Shown here one piece after another: positions 42,001 through 50,264 of a stretch of 64,000 nucleotides of DNA (positions are counted from its first letter, which is position 1; each line of letters begins with the position of its first letter). Under the pieces are notes generated by a model, which had not been told where the DNA came from, ran no database searches, and was given only the letters and a program-made list of their open reading frames with translations. This DNA is from Amycolatopsis coloradensis. Lineage in GTDB: Bacteria; Actinomycetota; Actinomycetes; Mycobacteriales; Pseudonocardiaceae. The stretch covers positions 58,960-122,959 of the forward strand of contig NZ_MQUQ01000007.1 of assembly GCF_001953865.1 (NCBI RefSeq), given 5' to 3'. Made by a program: the position numbers and the translations under genes.

Positions 42001-42471
42001 ATGCCGGACGAGGACCGACAATTCACCGGCCGCGAGCTGCCGATCCTGATCGCCGCCGAATGTCCCGTCGACACCGACTCCGCTGCGGTGGGCCAGCTCA
42101 TCGCCGAGGCCGTCACCGCGGTCTCCCCGCCGATGGCCGCGTCCGTCGCGCTGACCACCGAGACCGTCGACCCTCCACAAGACCCGGCGCTACTCGCCGA
42201 CCTCGACGTCATCGACCCGGGCGGCCGGCACCGCGCGAGCGACCCGCGCCGCCAGCTGGTCTACGCCCTGACCCTGCATGTGAATTCCGACGCCGCCTCC
42301 GACGACACCGACGAGCTGATCACCGAGGCCTACGAAGCGATCGCCGTCCAGCTCGACGCCGCGCACCAGGGCGCGGTCACCAGCGCGGTGATGCCGCTCG
42401 ACCCGGACCGGTACCAGGAGCTCACCAGCCACGCTCTCAAGACCTTCCGTACCCGCACACCACGAAACTGA
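42001..42471 (+). CDS. Hypothetical 156-residue protein
   Basis: ATG preceded by CAGGAGCACC. Soluble, acidic, alpha/beta pattern (RELPILIAAECPVDTDSAAV; VYALTLHVNSDAASDDTDEL; YEAIAVQLDAAHQGAVTSAV; MPLDPDRYQELT). It looks like a compact domain but is not recognised. A degenerate copy of its C-terminus lies at about 42870-42960. Confidence 0.55.
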   Translation: MPDEDRQFTGRELPILIAAECPVDTDSAAVGQLIAEAVTAVSPPMAASVALTTETVDPPQDPALLADLDVIDPGGRHRASDPRRQLVYALTLHVNSDAASDDTDELITEAYEAIAVQLDAAHQGAVTSAVMPLDPDRYQELTSHALKTFRTRTPRN

Positions 42472-42649
42472 CCCTGCCCCGCCCCAGCACGGCGTTCGTC
42501 CGATACACCGTCGTGCGTATTCGGCTGCGATCACCGACGACCGCGAAGACAAGGCGCGACACCGGAGGTCGCCGAGGTTGACATCCCGACGGTGACCCGG
42601 CGTCAAGCCTGCTAGGCCTTCTCCGGACCTCCCCCGACCATCTGTCCAC

Positions 42650-42963
42650 TTCGGACTCGCTACGCGATCGACGTATTCGGCGATCTGCACGGTCTGACGA
42701 ACATAGAACACCAGGGGGAACAGAGCTCGTGGTACCGCGAGCGCCTGCCGCGTCCGGAGGAGCGGTGGCAGCACGCCCACGAAGAGTGGCAGCAGTTCGC
42801 CGTCAACGGCGAGCCACTTCCCGAGAAGACCGACGCCAGCGATCAGGATCAAGCGCTCGAACTTCCGGATGCGAGGCGATCGTCGTCCAGCTCGTTGTAG
42901 CCGGCGATGCGGTCGCCGGCTCGGTATTGCCGCTCGATCCGGAACGCCCGCTCGCGTTCGACT
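42650..42963 (+). pseudogene. Gene fragments including a decayed copy of the preceding gene
   Basis: A coding-like frame without start (YAIDVFGDLHGLTNIEHQ, then SSWYRERLPRPEERWQHAHE) runs from about 42655 and degenerates near 42890. From 42870 another frame gives CEAIVVQLVVAGDAVAGSVL then PLDPERP, clearly related to the C-terminus of the 156-residue protein. The gap 42472-43100 therefore holds debris rather than an intact gene. Confidence 0.4.
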
Positions 42964-43100
42964 GAGCGCCACGCTGGATGTTGGTCCACCTGAGACCGCT
43001 CGTCCGGCCGGCCGTCCCGCGGTGGCTGTGTCGGCGAAGGGTGCCGGGCCGCCGCGGCGCGATCGGCCGCGACAACCCGGCGAGACAGGGCCTGAGGTTT

Positions 43101-44222
43101 CTACCCGGCTGTCGGCGAATCTTGTTCCTCAGATCCGACCACGTCTGCCCAGTAGGTGGGCATGGGCGCGTCGATCAGCTGGTCACTGGGGCGGTTCCCG
43201 TACCAGAACAAACTGTCCGTCGCGCTATCGGTCTGCCCGGCGTTCCGCGCGGCGCGGTCGGCGAAGTCGAGCCACTCGGTGGCGAGCGTGCTCGCCGCCC
43301 ACGCGGCGGCCAGCGGCCACCGCAGTGTCGGCACCTCGAGGAAGCTGGCGAACAGCGCCGCACAGGTGCGCGCCCCGTAGTGGCGATTGGCCAGGCTTTC
43401 CCCGTCGACCGGCTTCGGACCGCCGTGCGCCGCGAGGTCGGCGCACAAGGTCGCGGCCGCCCCGGGCCGGTCCCACAAGGCGGTGTTGATCCGGCCCCGC
43501 AGCAACTGTCGCACCGGTTCCGGGCACCGAGGCCTGATGACCACGTCGTGCAGCAACGTCGCGGCGTTCATCGCGGCGGCGGCGGCGAACGGGACGCCGG
43601 CGTCGTCGTACCTGTCCGTGGTGACAAACGTTCTTTCCCGCAGTGCCTCCACCACGCGTGGCTCGGGCGTGGCGGCGTCGGCGAGCAGGGTCACCAGCGC
43701 GACCGCGCGGACGGCGTGGCTGTAGGCGAGGTCCTCGATCACGTCGGCGGCCTCGGGCGACGTCCTCATCGCGGGCGTGTCGATCCATTGCGTGGCCCAG
43801 ATCGAGGGCGCCAACTCCCGCAGGACGTCGGGAGCCGCGAGCGGCCGGACACACGGGAGTGAGCCGGTGTAGGACAGGTCGAAGCCGTTCCTCTTGTGCG
43901 CCTTCACCTTCTTCGCTCCTTCCTTCCTCCGGCGGGCAGCGTCAGCGGCGCGCTCATCTCCACCGACCGCGCACCGCGGGTATGGGAAGCCGTCCTCGTG
44001 AAACTCGATCTCGTATGTCCCGCAGAAACGGCACTTGAACAGATCGTCGGAACTCTCGTGATCGAACTCGTGCCATCCGAAGTCCGCACTGCGCGCCTGG
44101 GGCGTTCCCGTCTGGCCGCGTGAGGACCGTTCCGCTTGCAATGCGTGCAACGCCGCGGTGTGGCTCTCGCCAGTGCGCGCCCGGCGTTGTCCGATGGCTT
44201 TTCGCATGTTGCGGCTGGTCAT
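43101..44222 (-). CDS. Hypothetical 373-residue protein with CxxC motif
   Basis: ATG (MTSRNMRKAIGQRRART) with TGGAGGA upstream. N-terminal third is basic and carries CRFCGTYEIEFHEDGFPYPR then C, a possible zinc site. The C-terminal two thirds are helical and Ala-rich with conserved-looking His/Asp residues (MNAATLLHDVV; NRHYGARTCAALFASFLEV). No membrane segments. Family unknown. The upstream 129-residue gene ends 25 bases before it and is probably co-transcribed. Confidence 0.6.
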   Translation of the reverse strand: MTSRNMRKAIGQRRARTGESHTAALHALQAERSSRGQTGTPQARSADFGWHEFDHESSDDLFKCRFCGTYEIEFHEDGFPYPRCAVGGDERAADAARRRKEGAKKVKAHKRNGFDLSYTGSLPCVRPLAAPDVLRELAPSIWATQWIDTPAMRTSPEAADVIEDLAYSHAVRAVALVTLLADAATPEPRVVEALRERTFVTTDRYDDAGVPFAAAAAMNAATLLHDVVIRPRCPEPVRQLLRGRINTALWDRPGAAATLCADLAAHGGPKPVDGESLANRHYGARTCAALFASFLEVPTLRWPLAAAWAASTLATEWLDFADRAARNAGQTDSATDSLFWYGNRPSDQLIDAPMPTYWADVVGSEEQDSPTAG

Positions 44223-44247
44223 GCCGTCCTCCAGCAGAGCGCCCACG

Positions 44248-44637
44248 TCACCCCGCGAGGTCAGCAGTCACGGGACTTTCCAAGGCTTCAGCGTCGCGCC
44301 TGCGGCCATCAGCCGTCTTGTCCGTCATACCAGAGGCGACGTGGGCGCCTCCGGTCCGGAGAATAGTCAGCGCGAGTGACCACCGGAAATCATAGCTGAT
44401 CGCGTGATCGCCGGCGCAGGACGCGACACCGATCCGGCGGGAATCGCGCCACGGGTGCAACCGCACCAGGGAATTCCCGAACCAAACAAGCACGCTATCT
44501 GACGCAGTGCGATCGATACGGATACAACGCGCCGCCGGGCACACAACGAGGGCCGCACGCGCGGCGGGGCGCCGGAACGGGTCCCCGGAATATTGTTCGC
44601 CACCCCGGGGGCGAGGCACATCGGACATGATCACCAC
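44248..44637 (-). CDS. Hypothetical 129-residue protein
   Basis: GTG 44637 (or ATG 44625) follows GAAGAGAGGCC. The sequence contains CIRIDRTASDSVLVWFGNSL and a C-terminal charged part (DKTADGRRRDAEALES). No domain recognised. It is divergent from the 254-residue gene across a strong palindrome, which supports it being the first gene of a minus-strand unit with the 373-residue gene. Confidence 0.45.
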   Translation of the reverse strand: MVIMSDVPRPRGGEQYSGDPFRRPAARAALVVCPAARCIRIDRTASDSVLVWFGNSLVRLHPWRDSRRIGVASCAGDHAISYDFRWSLALTILRTGGAHVASGMTDKTADGRRRDAEALESPVTADLAG

Positions 44638-44663
44638 AGGCCTCTCTTCCGCTAAAAATGGAA

Positions 44664-44704
44664 AAACCTAGATTTTCGATCTGATAAACCTAGGTTTGTC
44701 AGAT
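44664..44704. promoter_or_regulatory. 26-bp near-perfect palindrome in divergent promoter
   Basis: ATCTGATAAACCTAGG (44679-44694) meets its inverse ending at 44704 with one mismatch pair; the core AAACCTAGGTTT is perfect. A second core-like AAACCTAGATTT lies 22 bases upstream at 44664-44675, two helical turns away. It is a clear operator candidate between divergent genes starting at 44637 and 44727. Confidence 0.6.
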
Positions 44705-44726
44705 CATTTCAAGTACGGTCGGCAGC

Positions 44727-45491
44727 ATGACGAGCGTCGACATCGAGACAAAGACCGTCCTGGCCTGCCCGACCCGGCCCACCATGACCCCTCTGGACAG
44801 CGACATCGCGCCGAAAGACCGCTTTCTTGACCTGACCGAATGGGGTCGACTGCGCGAAGCCGCGCGATGCGGTCCTTTCACCAGGTCCGGCGCGTACCGG
44901 CCCGGCGACTACGTGACGTTTTCGGCGGTGGCGAACTGCGCCGCTACCGTGCAGATCCTTGAGCCGCAGGGCGGGGGAACCCAGTACCTCTACAGCGATG
45001 GCCGCATCGAATCGACCCGGGCAACGTTGAAGGACTGGCGCCCGGCGACAACAGCCGAGATCGAGCACTGGCGCAACGACACTCCCGCCCACCTGCCCGG
45101 TAGCGCCGAGAAGAACCAGTTCCCGGCCGACATGCCGGCACCGCACCGGCATACCCAGCGCCTGCTTCACGCCATGCGCGTGGCGTACGAAGCGGTTCTG
45201 CACGCGTCACTGGCAAACCTCGCCGACGGCGACGAGGAGACGATGCCCGCGCCGCTGACACTGCGCGACACGCACGTCGCCGTCGAGACCTGCGGGTACG
45301 TCGTCGAATCCCTCTCGGAGATCATGGCCACGCTGCGCGTCGCAGCCGGTCCGGACGACCAGCACGTGACGATCGCGGGCACGGAGGAGACCCGTCGCGA
45401 ACTCCGGTCCCTGCTAGGCAGGTTCGCCGACCTGCTCACCGAAACCGACCCGGCATCTGGTCCGCACGCCGACCCCCGAGCGCTGCGCTGA
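44727..45491 (+). CDS. Hypothetical 254-residue protein
   Basis: ATG (MTSVDIETKTVLACPTRP), preceded by a weak GGTCGGC. Soluble; the first half is strand-rich with an SH3/Tudor-like pattern (GDYVTFSAVANCAATVQILE; GTQYLYSDGRIESTRATLKD), the second half helical (THRLL-like AMRVAYEAVLHASLANL). No family recognised. Regulation by the palindrome just upstream is likely. Confidence 0.6.
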   Translation: MTSVDIETKTVLACPTRPTMTPLDSDIAPKDRFLDLTEWGRLREAARCGPFTRSGAYRPGDYVTFSAVANCAATVQILEPQGGGTQYLYSDGRIESTRATLKDWRPATTAEIEHWRNDTPAHLPGSAEKNQFPADMPAPHRHTQRLLHAMRVAYEAVLHASLANLADGDEETMPAPLTLRDTHVAVETCGYVVESLSEIMATLRVAAGPDDQHVTIAGTEETRRELRSLLGRFADLLTETDPASGPHADPRALR

Positions 45492-45568
45492 CAGGAGCGA
45501 GATCGCGCTCGCGGCGATCACACACCTCACCCATTCCCCGATCGAGATCACGACAAAGGAGGCTTGCA

Positions 45569-45811
45569 GTGAACCCGACCGAAACCATCGCCACCTATCA
45601 GAACAACGGAAGTACCTACTCCATCGACCATCTCGGAATCGCCTGCCCCGACCAGTGGGGCGAATTCGCCGTGTATGAGGGCGAGCAGCAGGTCGCCGAG
45701 TTCGCGGTCGCTGCCTCATTGTTCCTGCCCGAACACCGCCCGCCGCTGCCGGGCATCGACGAGCTCACCGAACGGGCGAAGACGGCCGTCGCCGATCAGG
45801 ATCCCCGATGA
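45569..45811 (+). CDS. Hypothetical 80-residue protein
   Basis: GTG preceded by AAGGAGG. Small soluble protein (MNPTETIATYQNNGSTYSID; EQQVAEFAVAASLFLPEHRP), alternating strands then a helix. The strong ribosome site marks it as a real gene. It overlaps the next frame by 4 bases. Confidence 0.55.
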   Translation: MNPTETIATYQNNGSTYSIDHLGIACPDQWGEFAVYEGEQQVAEFAVAASLFLPEHRPPLPGIDELTERAKTAVADQDPR

Positions 45812-45978
45812 GCGCCCATATCACCATCGAACTGGCGCGAGGCACCCCGAGCTTCACAGGCAACCTGTACGCGCTCTGGGTCATCTACGGCCGGGATCCC
45901 TTTCATACTGCTGTCCTGCCGGGCCTTCTGATACCGCTGGCTCAGTTGATCACGTCGCCGGTCACACGCGAGGAATGA
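45808..45978 (+). CDS. Hypothetical 56-residue protein, possibly truncated
   Basis: ATG overlaps the previous stop (ATGA): MSAHITIELARGTPSFTGNL. The start is coding-like with GC-rich third positions, but codon quality drops after about residue 30, suggesting a shortened gene. The region 45979-46250 shows nothing recognisable. Confidence 0.4.
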   Translation: MSAHITIELARGTPSFTGNLYALWVIYGRDPFHTAVLPGLLIPLAQLITSPVTREE

Positions 45979-46250
45979 CCGTGCGCCGAGATCTGGGAGT
46001 CCACTCGACACGGTCGGCACGGCCTTCTCGGATCTCCACAACCCGTACTGACAGAAAGCGAACCCGCGGTCCGGCGCGCGAGAATTGTCGGTGCTTCCTG
46101 TCAAATTCGGCCTGGCCGTTGCGACGGCCAGAGTCCGAGCGTCACACGATCGCCCACGCCGATCGAGATGCGCCACAGGACCAGAGGGGGCTCCGGCTCG
46201 CGCGGGCCTGGCGTCGACAACCAGCGCGGCATAGCGTCGCCACCTCGGCG

Positions 46251-46400
46251 ATGCGGACTTTCCCCGACGCGACACCGGCCGACGAGCAGACGCGGGTGGT
46301 GATCTGCGGGACCCTGAACGCCGCTCCCGCCCCGCTGCTCTACGAACCGGCGGAAAGCCCCGCCCTGGAGTTGCCTGCGTCCGGCTGCTGCTCGATCGGG
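46251..46400 (+). pseudogene. Possible coding fragment
   Basis: From an ATG, MRTFPDATPADEQTRVVICG then TLNAAPAPLLYEPAESPALE shows good codon bias on the plus strand, then degenerates where a minus-strand fragment begins. No ribosome site and no known family; probably debris. Confidence 0.25.
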
Positions 46401-46442
46401 TCCTCCGGCACGTTCCGCTTCCCGGAGACCCAGGCTTCTGGG

Positions 46443-46640
46443 CTATCGATTGACCTTGATCAGCAGTTGCTCGGCACGTCGGCGTGTTCGCGTGCCGAAA
46501 TCCGGCACCACGGTGGCATCCCGTGGCTCCCCGGCGAGGACGTCGGGCGGCAGGACGTCGTAGTGCTCGCGGTGCTTGCGTGGGCACAGGGACGGCCCCG
46601 GAGCCGGATTGGCAGGGCAACAGCCGTCAGGCCCTCATCG
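46443..46640 (-). pseudogene. Minus-strand coding fragment without start
   Basis: The frame SLCPRKHREHYDVLPPDVLA then GEPRDATVVPDFGTRTRRRA and EQLLIKVNR ends at 46443 with strong GC third-position bias. No start codon precedes it in frame, so it is the tail of a broken gene. Family not recognised. Confidence 0.35.
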
Positions 46641-46660
46641 TCACGGATGGTCACCTAGAT

Positions 46661-46702
46661 TGCCCTCTAGGCCGAATGGGTGATAGATTAACTAAAGTTA
46701 GC
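46661..46702 (+). promoter_or_regulatory. Promoter with TTAACT palindrome, copy 3
   Basis: TTGCCC (46661-46666), a 17-base spacer and ATAGAT (46684-46689) form a plus-strand promoter, with TTAACTAAAGTTAG (46689-46702) just downstream. GATTGCCCT and CGCTGGTA flank it as at 39.54 kb. It reads toward the type IV secretion operon, about 560 bases ahead. Confidence 0.5.
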
Positions 46703-46773
46703 CGGGGCGCTGGTATCACTGTCTGCTACCGGGTAGACCTGGTGTACGCCCAGCTTATGGGGGTGTTGACAAC

Positions 46774-46983
46774 TCAGAGTAGCCGTTTGGGTGGCCGTGG
46801 GGGATTGAGGATCATGCGGGGCCATGCCAGGCGAACGCGGTTGACTCCGCTGACCTGTTCATCATTCAGGTACCCAGCGTAGTCGAGGATCGAGGTTGGT
46901 TGTCCGTGTCGTCCATGAGGGTGGCGCAGGAAGAACACCGCTTCGACCCGCCGCAGGCGCGGGGGCGCCTTCTGGGAAGTCAT
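46774..46983 (-). CDS. Hypothetical 69-residue protein
   Basis: ATG start without an evident ribosome site. The frame RLRRVEAVFFLRHPHGRHGQ then PTSILDYAGYLNDEQVSGVN has good codon bias. It is antisense to the leader of the secretion operon. Possibly a small real gene, possibly a fragment. Confidence 0.35.
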   Translation of the reverse strand: MTSQKAPPRLRRVEAVFFLRHPHGRHGQPTSILDYAGYLNDEQVSGVNRVRLAWPRMILNPPRPPKRLL

Positions 46984-47103
46984 GTTTCAGGGGGGCCGTT
47001 GCCTGGACGGCCCGGCCGGTGATCGGAGGGCACCTCGCCCGCCGCGGCCGGGTCGTCCGGGTACCGGAGACGAGGTGATCTGGGGAGGTCATCTCTGCTG
47101 TGT

Positions 47104-47148
47104 CCAGCACCCAGCGGGTGCTGGAAGGTGACCGGCTCGCCGGTCACC
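47104..47148 (+). promoter_or_regulatory. Structured leader of the secretion operon
   Basis: CCAGCACCC/GGGTGCTGG with an AGC loop (47104-47124) is followed two bases later by GGTGACCGG/CCGGTCACC with a CTCG loop (47127-47148), and further GGCCGCC/GGCGGTC pairing is possible to 47172. These adjacent perfect hairpins lie in the non-coding 46984-47263 leader and could act as terminator, antiterminator or protein-binding RNA. Confidence 0.5.
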
Positions 47149-47263
47149 ACCGGCCGCCGTAAGGCGGTCTGACCAGAAGAACGAGACCTGTCGTCGTGGC
47201 CCATCCGGACGGCAGCGATTCCTCGGCGCACGGCGCCGGGGCACACGGTGTTCGGGGGGACAC

Positions 47264-47896
47264 GTGACGGATGGGCGATCGCGCCCGCTGTTAATCGGCG
47301 GCGTTGCCGGCGGCGTGGGAACGTCCACGGTCAGCCGGATCCTGCTCGCGACCGCGACGATCCCGGTGCACGACCTCGGTCTCTACCGGGGCGGCCCGGT
47401 CGACCTGCTGATCACCAGCAACACCGCCGCCGCGACCGCCCGGCTCGGCCACGCGCTCGCCGCCTGCCCGCGTGCGCCGGTCCTGATCGTGATGCACACC
47501 GTTCCCGGCGGCATCAGCCGCGCGTCGAAATCCCATCTGCGCAGCGCCGAACCGCACCTGGCCGCCAGATTCGAGGTCTTTCACCACCGTCAGTGGCCCG
47601 AGCTGGAGAACCCACCCGGGAAAACGGTGCCCAAACCTGTCCTTGACCTCGTCCGCCAGCTCCCGGAAGCGATCCAGCGGATGTACGCCGGACGCGCACC
47701 GACGTCGGCGGGCGGTTCCGGTCCACAGCACGCGCTCGCCGCCTCGGCGCCGCCCGGCCGCGCGGTCGCACCAGCCCGGCCCCGCGAATTCCCGCCACGA
47801 GCGGGCCCGCCCGCGCCCGCAGGCGGCCATCACGTCCGGCCGCCACACCTTTCCGCGCCGCAGTCAGGGGGGCTCCGGCGCGTCACCGGGGGATAA
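47264..47896 (+). CDS. ParA-like protein with degenerate P-loop, start of secretion operon
   Basis: GTG after GGGGGGACAC; 210 residues. The N-terminus IGGVAGGVGTSTVSRIL mimics a ParA/MinD P-loop but both lysines are missing (GGVGTST instead of GGVGKTT). LIVMHTVPGGISRA sits where the family has its Walker B region. The C-terminal third is Pro/Ala-rich and disordered. Actinobacterial conjugation operons often begin with a protein of this size; a regulatory or scaffolding role without ATP hydrolysis is inferred. Confidence 0.55.
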   Translation: MTDGRSRPLLIGGVAGGVGTSTVSRILLATATIPVHDLGLYRGGPVDLLITSNTAAATARLGHALAACPRAPVLIVMHTVPGGISRASKSHLRSAEPHLAARFEVFHHRQWPELENPPGKTVPKPVLDLVRQLPEAIQRMYAGRAPTSAGGSGPQHALAASAPPGRAVAPARPREFPPRAGPPAPAGGHHVRPPHLSAPQSGGLRRVTGG

Positions 47897-48223
47897 GTGG
47901 GGGAAACGCTCGTGTTCAACAAGGCAATCACCGCGGTCAACACCTGGCTCATGCAAGGGCCCGGGATCCCGGACTTCGACGATCCGGCACCGATCGCGCC
48001 GCCGACCAAACTCGCCGACGCCGCATCCACGCTGATCGGCTGGATGAAATGGGGCGGGCTGATCGGCGCCGTCGGAGCGCTGGTCGCGGCGGGGATCATG
48101 ATGGCGGTCGGCCGCCGCAACCGAAATAATATGGCCGTCGAGGGCGCCATGGCCTTGCCCTGGGTTGTGGGCGGTCTCGCTCTGATTCTCGGCGCGACCT
48201 CCATCGTGGGGTGGCTCATCTGA
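47897..48223 (+). CDS. VirB2/TrbC-like two-helix membrane protein
   Basis: GTG directly after the previous stop (GGGGGATAAGTG); 108 residues. After an amphipathic N-terminus come two membrane helices (LIGAVGALVAAGIMMAV; LPWVVGGLALILGATSIVGW) separated by a short basic loop (GRRNRNN), the layout of VirB2/TrbC pilin-type subunits. No cleavable signal is evident. It overlaps the next gene (TGATG). Confidence 0.6.
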   Translation: MGETLVFNKAITAVNTWLMQGPGIPDFDDPAPIAPPTKLADAASTLIGWMKWGGLIGAVGALVAAGIMMAVGRRNRNNMAVEGAMALPWVVGGLALILGATSIVGWLI

Positions 48224-48921
48224 TGGCCGCCCACCGGCGGCCTCGTCGCTGGTGGATCGTCGCGGTCCTGATCGTGGCCGCCGTCGCGGGAACCGCGGGC
48301 TGGCTGATCAGCCGCAACCACGACGCTCCGGCCGCGAGCCCGCCGCAGCCAGTACCTCCACCAGCTCTTTCACCCGCCACACCACCGCCGGCGAGCGCGA
48401 CCGCTCGATGCCAGGTCCGCTGGGATCCGACGTCGAGCGGGGACCACGCGCCGGTCAGCGACTGCGCAGGACCGCGCGACAGCAGCGGCGGCCGCGCACG
48501 CGGTTTCTCCCACGACCGCGACGGCGCCGTGTTCGCGGCCATCAACATCACGCTGCGCCTGGCGGCGACCGCGGGCCCGTCGGTGTATCGCCCGACCTAC
48601 GCCGAGCAGACGGTCGGCGACGCCCAGTCCGCGATGTCGGAGCTGGCGCAGCAGGAGACCGACACACCCGCGGCAGAGACCAGGCCGACCCAGTGGTGGT
48701 GGCGCATCGGCGCCGGCGACCCGACCGCCGAGCTGGTCGTGGTCGACCTCGCGGTCGCGACACCGCAGACCGCCGCCAGCGAATCGTTCGCGCGCGTGTC
48801 CATTGCCCTGCAATGGGTCTCAGGCGACTGGAAAGTTCAGCTGCCGCTTCCACGCGCCTCGCTCCACTCCACAGTGGACGGCTACACCTCGCTCGGCGTC
48901 GTCCCGAGGGGAGGTCGCTGA
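48223..48921 (+). CDS. VirB8/TcpC-like bitopic protein
   Basis: ATG in a TGATG overlap; 232 residues. Basic N-terminus, one membrane helix (WIVAVLIVAAVAGTAGWLI), a Pro-rich linker, then an NTF2-like periplasm-type domain (AVFAAINITLRLAATAGPSV; RVSIALQWVSGDWKVQLP). This topology and fold order match VirB8/TcpC components that bridge membrane and wall in type IV systems. Sequence support is modest. Confidence 0.6.
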   Translation: MAAHRRPRRWWIVAVLIVAAVAGTAGWLISRNHDAPAASPPQPVPPPALSPATPPPASATARCQVRWDPTSSGDHAPVSDCAGPRDSSGGRARGFSHDRDGAVFAAINITLRLAATAGPSVYRPTYAEQTVGDAQSAMSELAQQETDTPAAETRPTQWWWRIGAGDPTAELVVVDLAVATPQTAASESFARVSIALQWVSGDWKVQLPLPRASLHSTVDGYTSLGVVPRGGR

Positions 48922-50264
48922 TGCCCGAAATCGTCCTGGCCGACGACTGCGGCATGTTCGACGTCGGCTGCAAGATCGGGGCCGGGGTCAACAACTGGTT
49001 CGTCGAGCTCACCCTCTCCATCGCCAAGGGCGCGGCCCAACTGATGGCCGAGGCCATGACGTACTGGACCAGGAGCGACCGCTCGTCGATGTTGCAGAGC
49101 CCCGCGATCGAAGAGATCCAGGGCCTGCTGATGTACGTCGGGATCATCCTGCTGGTCGGTTCCGTTGTGTGGCAGGGAATCATCCTGACCTACAAACGCA
49201 AAGCCGAGCCGTTGGTCAACGTCGGCACAGGCTTGATGTCGTTCGTCGTCTGGTCAACCCTCGGCACAACCGCCGCCGTCCTGCTCTACGAAGGCGGCCT
49301 CGCGCTCTCGGGACAGATCCTCAACGTCTCGATCGACAAATTCAGCAACACAATGGCTGTCGCCATGCAGGCCAACGTCGCCGGATCCGTGGCCAGCATC
49401 TTCTTCCTCAGCCAGATCATGTTCTTCCTCTCCGCGATCCAATGGATCCTGGGCTTCTTCCGCATGGGCGGGCTCGTCATCGTCCTAGCGCTCATCCCGA
49501 CAGCGGCGGCCGGGCAAATCAACGAGGCCACCAAACCGTGGCTGCGCAAGCTCTTGAGCTGGGCACTGAGCCTGATCCTCTACCAGCCGATCGCCGCAGT
49601 GATCTACTCGATCGGATTCGTGCTGATCGGCGACGGCCAGGACATCGGCACGATCCTCACCGGCATGGCCGTGCTGGCACTCGCGGTCATCGCGATGCCC
49701 GTCATGCTCCGCTTCTTCGACTGGGGCGGCCAGCGGTTCACCACCGGCGGCGGAGGGGGCGGCGGCGCCATGGCCGCCGGCGCCGCGGCCAGCATGCTCG
49801 GCGGCGGCGGAGCCAGCGCCTTCAGCAAATTCATGGACCGATCCGGCCCCGCCGGAAACAGCGGCACGGGCAAGCAAGGCGCCGGCGCGCCGCCGGTGAC
49901 CCCCGCCAACAACGGCAACGGACCCAACCAGAACAGCAGCCCGGGAGGCGCGGGCAAACCTCCCACCGGCAAACCGGGCGAGGGCCAGGGCCAGGGCGCC
50001 GAGAAGGGTGCCGGAACCGACCAAGCCACCGGGGCGACCGCGACCGGAACCGGAACCGGAACCGGAGCCGGAACCGGAGCCGGCGCGGGAGCGGGAGCGG
50101 CGGCCGGGACAGCGGGCGGTGGGGGAGCGGCCGCCGCAGGCGCCAGCAAGGCGCATCCCGCCGGGGCCGTTGCCGGTGCGGCGCTGGCAGCAGGAAATCA
50201 GGCGAAACAGCAAATGGGCAACACCATGACCGAGGGGTCCGGCGAAGGGTCCGGCAATGGGTGA
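48921..50264 (+). CDS. VirB6/TrbL-like polytopic channel protein
   Basis: ATG in a TGATG overlap; 447 residues. About six membrane helices between residues 70 and 275 (LLMYVGIILLVGSVVWQGII; WILGFFRMGGLVIVLALIPT; PIAAVIYSIGFVLIGDGQ; MAVLALAVIAMPVMLRFFDW). From about residue 280 a long Gly/Ala/Thr/Pro-rich tail follows, partly encoded by a six-base GGAACC repeat at about 50041-50090. The size, topology and place match TrbL/VirB6 pore proteins of actinobacterial conjugation systems. Confidence 0.7.
   Translation: MPEIVLADDCGMFDVGCKIGAGVNNWFVELTLSIAKGAAQLMAEAMTYWTRSDRSSMLQSPAIEEIQGLLMYVGIILLVGSVVWQGIILTYKRKAEPLVNVGTGLMSFVVWSTLGTTAAVLLYEGGLALSGQILNVSIDKFSNTMAVAMQANVAGSVASIFFLSQIMFFLSAIQWILGFFRMGGLVIVLALIPTAAAGQINEATKPWLRKLLSWALSLILYQPIAAVIYSIGFVLIGDGQDIGTILTGMAVLALAVIAMPVMLRFFDWGGQRFTTGGGGGGGAMAAGAAASMLGGGGASAFSKFMDRSGPAGNSGTGKQGAGAPPVTPANNGNGPNQNSSPGGAGKPPTGKPGEGQGQGAEKGAGTDQATGATATGTGTGTGAGTGAGAGAGAAAGTAGGGGAAAAGASKAHPAGAVAGAALAAGNQAKQQMGNTMTEGSGEGSGNG

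Noticed and set aside
47104..47172. Cyclic-di-GMP riboswitch in the secretion-operon leader
   Set aside because: Considered because a GGDEF protein is encoded nearby, but the conserved riboswitch core sequences are not present; only simple adjacent hairpins are seen.
50041..50095. CRISPR-like or satellite array in the VirB6-like gene
   Set aside because: The repeat is a six-base in-frame unit encoding Gly-Thr/Gly-Ala; simple low-complexity coding sequence.
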